From Galerina marginata (lineage: Eukaryota > Basidiomycota > Agaricomycetes > Agaricales > Galerinaceae), in NCBI GenBank assembly GCA_023014335.1, contig JAECYW010000032.1, positions 1-64,000 on the forward strand: a DNA stretch of 64,000 nucleotides, given 5' to 3'. The translations under genes and the position numbers were made by a program. The notes beneath the pieces are model-generated. The model saw only the letters and a list, made by a program, of their open reading frames with translations, ran no database searches and was not told where the DNA came from. Shown in pieces: positions 56,298 through 64,000 of the stretch. Every line of letters begins with the position of its first letter. Within the stretch, counting starts at the first letter, position 1.

Positions 56298-59137
56298 CTA
56301 GTTAAGGTACAGGGTATTTTTGGTGCTGTCTTTCCACGTCTGAGGGTTTTTTCGACGCCTTTTGTCTTTTCCAATATCTCCACCAACTTCCTCCACTTTC
56401 CGGAACACATTGTCGAAAATGGATCCCATCTTCGGATGAATACCACTTGAGGTTGCTGCGGCATCAAGAATGTCGTCAAAGCATCGCTTTAAATGCGATA
56501 GTTTTCCCGGAGAGAAGTGAATCTGAGAGGAGAGAAATAAGCAGTATGTCAGAATTTCGTCAATGAAACAATTATCTGTTATCTCACCCTCGCTTCGTTA
56601 TCGTCAGGGTCTTCCTCCACGGTCATATGCCTGTCAGACAAAGACAACGGGCTTTCCTTATCATTTTCTTCCTCATGGATTGTCTCCCCATGCCTCTGCG
56701 CGTCTTCTCCCTCGCTTCCTGCATTGGATATCTCTGACTTTGACCGTTCGCTGCCTTCTCGGGAACGAGTACGGGTTCCGGGTGCGTATCCCGCCAGGTT
56801 TAGTAGACCCGTCTGCCGATCATCCTCCAATTCGCTGTCGTTTCCTTCCTCTGGTTGGTGGATGCCTGGGATACTATAGAAAGGCGCATCCCGAGCTCGA
56901 CATAGCTTCAAAAAAAATCGAAGGTCGGTACGTGGCTTGTCATTTAATGTCGCATTTGCTTGTCTAACGAGATGCTTGCAGAGCAAGAACCTGCTTGTCA
57001 GGTACGATGGACAACTGCAAGTCCAGTTATCGATGTTGGTGTGGTGAGTACCTGGGTCGCGTCCCTCCTCTTCTGCAATCTGGGCCAACCTCTCTTCTCG
57101 TTCCTTCCCCTTTAGATTACCTTTCCGTACATCAAGCTCTTTCTGAGTCAGGCGCTCCTCGTCGGACTTGCCCATATCTATCCATTGCCGTTTAAATTCG
57201 GTTTGCCACGGCGCGAGGGCTTTTGCCCGTCCTACGCGTCGCCTCCCGAGCACGGAGTCTATCGTCAACTGAACTCGTGGAAGGATACTGGAAATGACGA
57301 GGTGGGTGACAAGATCCAGCCAAGGTCTATTATACTGTGCAAGGTCTCGGCGTTTAAAATGTTTCCACAGATTCTCGACGACCATTGTTGTTTTCAAGCG
57401 GGATATGGAGTCTGATGCTGATCGCGCCCATAGTGACCACTGCGTCGGCGTGTACCATCGGTTCCACATGTATGCCCACACTTGATTGAGGTTGTTTGCG
57501 AAACAATACTGATACATGTCCTGGACAGCGCCGTGGTATATTTCTTCAGCTGTTAGATATGTCCCCTTGTCGTCGTCAAACGGAATGGTTGGGTGTTGAT
57601 GGAAATGTACCCGAAACTTGGCGATAATCGTAGCACGATATTCCTTTGCACAGAACATTGAACGCTCGATTTCAGATGTCTTCGGCGGTGGCGGCCAGAT
57701 TGGAATTTTTTTGTTCCCTGCTGTGATGATCAATACAGGGGGTCGACATGTCTTTCCGTCGGGCAGCTGAGGCGCGTTAAGTATTGAAATGGTTATTTCA
57801 GTAGATTTTTTACTGACCTTTGAAATCCCCGTATTCGGGGGTTCCGGCTCCGTACCATGCTCAACGCGGTGCCATCTGTTGATGCGGTGAAGCAGAATGC
57901 TAGAGGGACGGCTCTCCCGTTTAATTCCCCGACAAGGCCGTACAGCTCGTAACCTACTGCATTCGTTTTCCCTGTGAGCTCAAAGTCATTATAATTCCGA
58001 AATTTGAATCTGAAGACTTTTTTATGATGCAACATACATGTAGAGTCCATAGCAACTTCAATGATGTCGTGACCAATGTCTTCAAGGATACCTTTGAAGG
58101 TGAATGCAATCGCACTGATTCCGTCTTCGCGCACAGTCGGGATGACCTCAACTTCTTGACCTTCCTTTCTCTCCAGTAGTTTCACGGCCGACAAGACTTG
58201 ATCGTCATCTAGTCGCCATTTTGTCTCATTCAATTGGGCCCAACGAGCGTATACTTGCTTTTCTGTCAATTCTCCTTGCAGATTTTGTGCGAGAATCGAA
58301 TCCCATGCCTAAAGTGAATACCTTGGGCTGAGTTCAATTATATTACCCTATCTCATAAGGCTCACCTTCGATGCAGGCAAGTCAATCATGTTATGAATAA
58401 TCGCCTCGACTTTTTCTGTCAAGGATATATCAATATAATGGCAATGGGGACGATGATGAGTGATTTTTATGCCGGCGAGTTTGGGATCGCCATCCACCAT
58501 CGTGATCCTGAGCCGTCCACTGCAATCGAAGCGGTCCATCGTCATTCTGGCCCTTCTTTTCTTATTGTTCTTGTTTAATTTCTGCTTTGTTTCCTCGCCG
58601 CGCAACTGGGCGCAAAAGAAAGCATATGACTTTATGGAATCAGAGCTTCTGCTCATCTGGCATTTCTTATAGCTAAAGTGAGGGTGAGTGGTATGGGCGA
58701 CAGAGAAAATAAAAAACTTACATGAAGCGATAGCCCGTTGCTTTCCATACATTGTTAGCAATGTCTCGCACTATTTTCTGATTTTTATGCGCTGGATTGT
58801 CTTCCAAAAGTGCCTCCAAGTTTACCTCAGCATCTAGCTCAAATGCGTCTGATTTATGTTTAGTGACCAAACCAATAAAGTCCACCCAAGACAAGCATAT
58901 GCGAATGTCGGAGCCGTCGCGCGTCTCGGCGGGACCTTTTGTCTTTTGCGATGTCTGGGAACCTTCCTCACTGGAAGACAGCGCCTCTTTCTCGTCGCGT
59001 TTACTTTTCCTGAAGGACTGCTGCTGTGCTGTGCATGCGTGACATGTTTTAAGAGGCTGTAAGTTCCTTTTGCGGGGGAATGCGCTTGGTTCTAAACTCT
59101 TCAGGCAGCGCAAGCATTTAACCTTTTCTTCTATCAT
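56298..59137 (-). pseudogene. Mutator-like (MULE) transposase with internal deletion
   Basis: Minus-strand exons: 59137-58722, 58672-58366, a third starting near 58309 with an internal 66-nt intron, a large exon to about 56586, and a last exon ending at 56298. The N terminus has CLRCLKSLEPSAFPRKRN with a second CHAC, a zinc-finger-like pair. Then CHYIDISLTEKVEAIIHNMI, DIIEVAMDSTW|KTNAVGYEL (first catalytic Asp), RAVPLAFCFTASTDGTA, and after a break LPDGKTCRPPVLI, KKIPIWPPPPKTSEIERS, FRVHFHQHPTIPFDDDKGTY, NNLNQVWAYMWNRWYTPTQW, MVVENLWKHFKRRDLAQYNR and the SWIM finger WTCSCPSYLTSRFLLCKHLV. It ends with KRRRKNPQTWKDSTKNTLYL. The stretch between FTASTDGTA and LPDGKTC, where the second catalytic Asp region (DKD-like) and Glu should lie, is missing and out of frame. 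The copy is therefore probably inactive. Confidence 0.82.
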
Positions 59138-59870
59138 ACATAGAGTTTATTCAACATTCCCAAGGAAGAAAAATATTATACATACCTGAGCTCATGGCGA
59201 GTCTCTTTTACGAACACAGCACCGGTTTAACACGAAAGAAAATTGTTTATCGGCCTCCAGATCCTCAGCCTGCGACGCTCGACGCGTCGCAAGCTTCGAT
59301 TTTAATTAATACACGTGCATCGACGTGAATCCTGATCGCGCTGCCGGCCAAAATACGTTGCAAAAAAAAGGCGGCTCAATGGATAGAACCCAGCTGCTCA
59401 CTGAAAGGTACTGTACAACGCACTACCACGTCCAGCCTGAGCTTGCATTCAACGGACTCGGCTACCAACAAGTTATTAACTTAAAATTTTGAATTGGTCA
59501 TGTTGTGCTCGACATATACCTTAATTTATGGCTAATATGGGAAACATACTCTCTGGACTGTTTTTCCTTTAACTGTGGTCCACAATATGCATAGATATCG
59601 TTCAAATCCCTCAACTACGACAGCCGGTGCTCAATTGTTATCACTTTTACCGAAAAAGGAGATGACCGGAGGTAGCCGGGTTTCACGTGATTTGTTTTTT
59701 GCGGGGGCATTGCTCGAGTCGTCTCGAACACAGCCCACAACATGCACTACTGAGGTGGGAAATTTTTGCCAGTGGTCAAAAGGTGAGTCAGAGTGCTTGG
59801 ATTTTGCTAATACGTTTTGCTCTCTCAACTGAGGGCTACAGGAAATGACAAAATGTGATAGCAAAACTCA
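59138..59870. other. intergenic / flank of the MULE
   Basis: No gene seen. 59270-59300 (GACGCTCGACGCGTCGC) is a small palindrome-like block that could belong to the MULE end. The open frames are short. Confidence 0.4.
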
Positions 59871-60135
59871 AGCGCTGTGCCTAGACGTTTTGACTCTCGT
59901 CAAAATAATCCGGCCCCAGTAGTGATGGTCGACGTTGGGGGCGACGACTATGGCATCCCAAGGTTACCCCTACCGTCGTCCTGCCCCGCCGTAAACGGAC
60001 CACAAAATATTGCTTTTGTGTCTCAACCCCGCAAAAATCTGGACAGGGTCTTGGGGGAGCTTCCTGGGTCCTCTGATCCTTCTGTCGACGACAATAGGTC
60101 TAGGAACCGCCAAGGCCGTATCAGCGCAGGAAGGT
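59871..60135 (+). pseudogene. fragment related to the broken membrane-protein gene at 36.8-40.6 kb
   Basis: Shares with the minus strand near 40220-40395 the blocks TTTTGACTC-CGTCAAAA-AATCCG-CCCCAG, ACTATGGCATCCCAAGGT and GTCGACGACAATAGGTCTAG. The last encodes STTIGLGTAKA, here continued by VSAQEGDAQPT. Between the second and third blocks this copy has about 100 bp not present in the other. Coding stops soon after and the retrotransposon follows, so the gene appears to be cut off by that insertion. Confidence 0.6.
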
Positions 60136-60574
60136 GATGCGCAGCCCACTCTTTCGACAACGTAAAATCGCATTTTCATGGCCCGGCAATATCACCTCAA
60201 CTCCCACATACCACCAACACCGAATTTGCCGTTTTATCGACCTCGAGTACTATTAATGAAGACCCCTCCTGTTCCATCTGAAAAATTTCCACTGTTTTAT
60301 CGAAACGCCACTCCATTATTGCGCCCATAAAACCGTCAAGAAGCTTCACCGACATTCCGACTATTCCATAGATGGCGTTGTATCAGATTTCGGGACTTTC
60401 CGAGGCTACGCATCACAGCATCTAACCGCCGTTCATACGCGATCCGCGTTCCTCGTCTTCATGTAAGATATTTCTATACAGTTTCACTTCTAGGACAGGT
60501 AAATTTTGTGTTTTCAGAATGGACACTTCATTGTAAATAGAGTTTAGTTTATTAAAATTTTCCGTAGCTTTAGG

Positions 60575-60582
60575 TATAAAAA
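60575..60582 (+). promoter_or_regulatory. TATA box of retrotransposon LTR
   Basis: TATAAAAA within GGTATAAAAAGCCTG, about 680 bp before the gag ATG. It is the expected promoter in the U3 part of the 5' LTR. Confidence 0.6.
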
Positions 60583-61256
60583 GCCTGTACATAGTTCCCC
60601 AAAAAACAACAAGAATCCGCTACTTCTCATTTCGTTTCAGTCTCTCGAAAAACCTCTCGTCTCGACCACGAAGCCATCCGGGCTTCGTCGCGTTCATATT
60701 TCGTCTAAAGAGAGTGGTTAGAAGCTTTTAGAAGCTTACGCTCTTCGATAAACTCGCCGACGTTCATTAAGCGCCGTCATCATTCCGTTTCGGGTGACGA
60801 TTAGAAGCCAAGGAAAACACTACGCACCTGTCAGAGCCATCGTCGCGCCTCTGTTAGGGTTTTTCTTTGTTTTGGTTCGCACCTAGCACGCGCACGGCAT
60901 ATCATTTTGGAGCCCACCGCGAGGGTTTTCCTTCAATCATTCGGCCTTCAACTCGTCACCAGCTTCGACAACAAACCCTTCGTCAAGAGCTCATTGCGGC
61001 ATTTCAGAATCCAAACAATTTGGCCGACGATTCATTCTTCACCGAAGTGCCTGCGCAACTAGCGTGACATAACAACCTTCCATCTACCCCGTCATCACCT
61101 CTTTTCCTCGATTCCGACCTACCAACTCCGTCAACAGTATCCTCATTATCGTTATCACCCACACCGCCACCTAATACAGTTTATAGTCCCTCCCCGAATC
61201 CTTCAGACCTATCAGAAAGTGAACCACTACCCCAACCGGAGCAGTTCGTACTAACA

Positions 61257-63545
61257 ATGCCTGAAGAAGCAGCCAATCTTCCAAATAACTCCTTGATGCC
61301 CGCTCGAGGCGATCGTTCGGCACCTACATTCGACCCTACAAAGCCTCGGGAACTCAAACGTTATTTTTCCGACTTGGAATTCCTTATGGAACGAGCTGGA
61401 AATCCAACGGAAATACAGAAAAAGAAACACGCGACCAGATATGTACCTATAGACATCGCAGACATCTGGGAAACTCTCGAGGAATACAAGAAACCGGACA
61501 AAACGTACGAGAACTTCAAAGAAGCGGTAATAAAACTATACCCGGATGCAGACGATAACTACAGGTATAGTCTATCCGACCTCGACATGATAATCGGGAA
61601 TCGGCAACGTCTCGGGATCTCCACACTCACAGAACTTGCGGACTACTATCGACAATTCACGGCGGTTACTACGTTTTTAATCGATAAAGAGCGGCTTTCG
61701 AAATTGGAACAAAAATGCGCCTTTATTCGAGGTTTTGCACCGACACTTTGGGCAAGGGTTTCTCAACGCCTTCAACTTAAACTACCCGACAAATTTCCTG
61801 ACGAACCTTACGAGATGGAAGAGGTTCATGAAGCAGCTCGATATGTCCTTCATGGGACGTCATCTATGGTTAATCACCTTACACCCCCTCAGTCCACACC
61901 ATCAGTAGCCTCAGAACCAGTCGTTAAACCCGAAAGTCTCGCACCTCTATTCACAGAATTTACGAAATCGATCCTCGAGATACTCAAGCAGAACCAGCAG
62001 CAACAAAGCAACTCTCGAAGACTCACTAACCACGACGTAACCTGCAATTTCTGCAGCGGACCGCATTATATTCGGGACTGTAAGCTCGTCGACGAGTACC
62101 AGATTGCAGGGAAAGTCAAACGAAATTCGGAAGGCAAAGTAGTCCTGCCAACTGGCGCATTTGTTCCTCGTGACATACCCGGACAATACCTCAAGGATCG
62201 CATCGACGAATGGCACAGGCGGAACCCGAATCAATTAGCCGCCGGGATGATGTCAGCAAGTACGCTTTTAGGCGCCATCACCGACTCACCTCATCGTGCA
62301 TCTTCGGCGAATTCTTCGAGCTCCAATAATCCTTCGTCGAATACCAGCTATCAGCTATCTGCCGATGATCGTATAGTCTTACTCGAAGCCGAGATAATGA
62401 ACCTCAAAAACCAAAGGTCGAAATTCCAACCTATAATTCGTACCCGCGGTCAGAAGGCTCGTGAACCGACTATAGAAGACGACGATGACCTACCTATTCC
62501 TCCGGAACCAAGTGCTGCACTGAAATCCATACCTCCAATCAATGATCGGCCTTCTAATCCTTCGTTTACAGACACTAACACTGCTAATTCATCGAATTCT
62601 TTTCCAGAACACCCGTTCCGTAATGCGCCAGATGCCAGTTACCTTCCCCCGCAGTCTCGAAACGTTGGAACACCTGATAAAGCGACTAACAAGAAGTCCG
62701 AGCCCGCCTATCGCACATACCCTCCAATTTACGATTCTAACATCGCCTCAAACGTGTACAATCGATCTCTTGACTCGTCAATTACTTTGACGCAAAGAGA
62801 ACTCCTTTCAATCGCGCCAGAAGTCCGAAATCAGTTTAGGGAAGCAACCACTACGAAACGAAACGCAAATACCGACCGCCCAGCTCAAGCGAACGTCCTA
62901 GACGAAGTGGACAACACAGAACGAGAATTTAATCGCAAATATTCGATGCCGCACTCGGTTGCGTTAGCCGCAAGCATTCACCGCAGTCCGCCCGAAGGTT
63001 CCCTCGTAGTTCCTGACCCGATCGAAATGTATTACCGTTCTCTGCGCCCGGGAGAAGAACCCGATCCCGACCGTATTGTAGTTGCAAAGGAGTCTTCTGC
63101 ATTACGATCCATCTTCGCTATCGTCGACAATTCGCAAAAAGAAGAATGTATTCTCGATCCAGGATGTCAAATCGTCGCAATGTCGGAAGAAATCTGTCAC
63201 GACCTAGCTCTTATCTACGATCCCACTATCAAACTCAACATGCAATCAGCTAACGGGACCGTGGATCAATCACTCGGATTGGCTCGCAACGTACCTTTCC
63301 TCATCGGAGGCCTCACATTTTATATGCAGGTCCACATTATTCGAGCACCTGCATACGATATCCTTATGGGCAGACCTTTCGACGTTCTTACGAGGAGTAT
63401 TGTCCACAATTTCGCCAATGAAGAACAAACAATAACAGTTTGTGATCCAAACACGGGACGTACAGCCACAATTCCAACACTGCCTCGTTCACCGCCTCGT
63501 TTGCATAGGTATCAACACGAGGGTTTTCAAAGGTCGAGGATCTAG
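61257..63545 (+). CDS. gag: retrotransposon gag with zinc knuckle and aspartic protease
   Basis: A 762-codon frame. The gag/capsid region (residues ~1-210) has RSAPTFDPTKPRELKRYFSD, a family-typical opening, and WARVSQRLQLKLPDKFPDEP. A nucleocapsid knuckle CNFCSGPHYIRDC (CxxCxxxHxxxxC) lies near residue 262, followed by GAFVPRDIPGQYLKDRIDEW, also typical. A long Ser/Asn/Pro-rich linker follows. The protease domain is near residues 620-740: ECILDPGCQIVAMSEEICHD (Asp in DPG, where most retroviral-type proteases have DTG or DSG), FYMQVHIIRAPAYDILMGRP (ILMGRPF flap/loop region). The frame ends FQRSRI at TAG 63543-63545, overlapping the next frame. Many fungal relatives encode gag-pol in one frame or shift into pol; here a -1 shift is needed. 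Confidence 0.88.
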   Translation: MPEEAANLPNNSLMPARGDRSAPTFDPTKPRELKRYFSDLEFLMERAGNPTEIQKKKHATRYVPIDIADIWETLEEYKKPDKTYENFKEAVIKLYPDADDNYRYSLSDLDMIIGNRQRLGISTLTELADYYRQFTAVTTFLIDKERLSKLEQKCAFIRGFAPTLWARVSQRLQLKLPDKFPDEPYEMEEVHEAARYVLHGTSSMVNHLTPPQSTPSVASEPVVKPESLAPLFTEFTKSILEILKQNQQQQSNSRRLTNHDVTCNFCSGPHYIRDCKLVDEYQIAGKVKRNSEGKVVLPTGAFVPRDIPGQYLKDRIDEWHRRNPNQLAAGMMSASTLLGAITDSPHRASSANSSSSNNPSSNTSYQLSADDRIVLLEAEIMNLKNQRSKFQPIIRTRGQKAREPTIEDDDDLPIPPEPSAALKSIPPINDRPSNPSFTDTNTANSSNSFPEHPFRNAPDASYLPPQSRNVGTPDKATNKKSEPAYRTYPPIYDSNIASNVYNRSLDSSITLTQRELLSIAPEVRNQFREATTTKRNANTDRPAQANVLDEVDNTEREFNRKYSMPHSVALAASIHRSPPEGSLVVPDPIEMYYRSLRPGEEPDPDRIVVAKESSALRSIFAIVDNSQKEECILDPGCQIVAMSEEICHDLALIYDPTIKLNMQSANGTVDQSLGLARNVPFLIGGLTFYMQVHIIRAPAYDILMGRPFDVLTRSIVHNFANEEQTITVCDPNTGRTATIPTLPRSPPRLHRYQHEGFQRSRI

Positions 63546-64000
63546 AAAGCGACATCCTAGGCCTTGAAATTAGGGTCGAAGATGGCCATATTTTCATCGA
63601 AGGCATTCAACAGCTAGATTCCTCGGACCCCGTTGATGTTTCTCGTGCTTATTTTACTGCTTGCGATCCTAACTTGATACCCGTTCCAGAACATGTTCAA
63701 AGTAATCTCTCCTTTATCTCTTTATTTTCGTCTTCTAGTACCTCTACTTCGCTACCTATACCCACTCCTAGTTCGTCTTTCACTCCTCATGCTATCTTTG
63801 ACCCTTCCTTCGAAGATATTTCGGCATTTGCAGCTACCAAGAAGAAGTACAAACCCGTCTCACAGAAAGTGCGCCCCGTCTACGCAGAACTTCCTCAAAA
63901 ATTCCGCATCATTCGCAACATCACAGGCGATCCTCTCGCCGACCTTCCAACATTAAACCCAAATCCACCCGAATTCAAACCCACTGGGCGCTACACCGAG
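63509..64000 (+). CDS. pol: retrotransposon pol, N-terminal part (continues beyond window)
   Basis: Open in the -1 frame relative to gag-protease from just after a stop at 63506-63508 to the window end. It reads STRGFSKVEDLESDILGLEI, VEDGHIFIEGIQQLDSS, a Ser/Thr/Pro-rich linker, then TKKKYKPVSQKVRPVYAELP and FRIIRNITGDPLADLPTLNP, which is the conserved segment just ahead of the reverse transcriptase in Agaricomycete gypsy elements. No own ATG is well placed, so translation probably depends on frameshifting from gag. Reverse transcriptase, RNase H and integrase lie beyond 64000. Confidence 0.8.
63521..63562 (+). promoter_or_regulatory. putative -1 ribosomal frameshift signal
   Basis: The heptamer G GGT TTT (63521-63527) is in the X XXY YYZ register of the gag frame. 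A 5-nt spacer CAAAG follows, then a stem GTCGAGGAT (63533-63541) pairing with ATCCTAGGC (63554-63562), with one mismatch and one G-U, loop of 12. Slipping back one base gives GGG TTT TCA, which is exactly the pol frame. Confidence 0.65.

Larger units (their letters stand above)
60178..64000 (+). mobile_element. Ty3/gypsy LTR retrotransposon, truncated by window end
   Basis: Contains a TATA promoter, an untranslated leader, gag-protease and the start of pol, in the order of a Ty3/gypsy element. The 5' LTR must lie within roughly 60.18-60.85 kb, but I could not fix its ends because the second LTR is beyond the window. The left limit given is an estimate. A TCAGAGCC at about 60830 resembles part of a primer-binding site for initiator tRNA-Met, which is weak evidence. 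Confidence 0.75.

Noticed and set aside
1..64000. CRISPR arrays, bacterial operons, ribosomal RNA genes
   Set aside because: None seen; the architecture is eukaryotic throughout, and the apparently bacterial-type DUF3472 gene stands alone in fungal sequence.

Overview
The window is nuclear DNA of a filamentous basidiomycete, most likely an Agaricomycete (mushroom-forming fungus). The evidence is dense short introns (about 45-70 nt, GT..AG), very small exons, expanded families of seven-helix DUF6534-type membrane proteins, a HET-domain gene, a DUF5648 secreted protein, and transposons (MULE, Ty3/gypsy, a Tc1/mariner-like MITE). Most genes had to be assembled by joining exons by eye, so exon borders are inferences supported by phase and by paralogue comparison.

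Layout. 0.86-6.3 kb is a housekeeping cluster: an S9 prolyl-oligopeptidase-type peptidase (+), an aldo/keto reductase with about 15 exons (+), two tRNA-Glu genes (UUC without intron, CUC with a 9-nt intron) and an 80-aa dsRNA-binding-domain protein (-). 6.3-12.2 kb has no recognisable gene. 12.2-14.7 kb holds a decayed short-chain dehydrogenase and a Cys-rich conserved protein (both -). 15.2-19.8 kb and 27.3-31.9 kb each carry two tandem DUF6534-type genes (-) built from 17-19 exons, several only 10-18 nt. Between the pairs lie a HET-domain gene (-) and a head-to-head pair of paralogous small genes of unknown family inside a long inverted repeat with repeated promoter modules.

32.9-35.3 kb is a type-B carboxylesterase (+). 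36.8-40.6 kb is a multi-pass membrane protein gene (-) interrupted by two separate insertions: a 1.6-kb non-autonomous LTR element with 239-bp LTRs that look identical and a TGCAC target duplication, and a 448-bp MITE with 27-bp inverted repeats at a TA site. 41.9-46.2 kb has two more DUF6534 genes (+). 48.1 kb is a secreted DUF5648 protein, 52.4 kb an intronless DUF3472-type gene that looks horizontally acquired, and 55.1 kb a conserved hypothetical. 56.3-59.1 kb is an internally deleted Mutator-like (MULE) transposase (-). From about 60.2 kb to the window end runs a Ty3/gypsy retrotransposon whose gag-protease and pol reading frames overlap at what looks like a -1 frameshift signal (GGGTTTT, 5-nt spacer, stem-loop).

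No operon logic applies. The coherent themes are local gene duplication (membrane receptors/transporters, the small inverted pair) and repeated transposon traffic that has broken or trimmed neighbouring genes.
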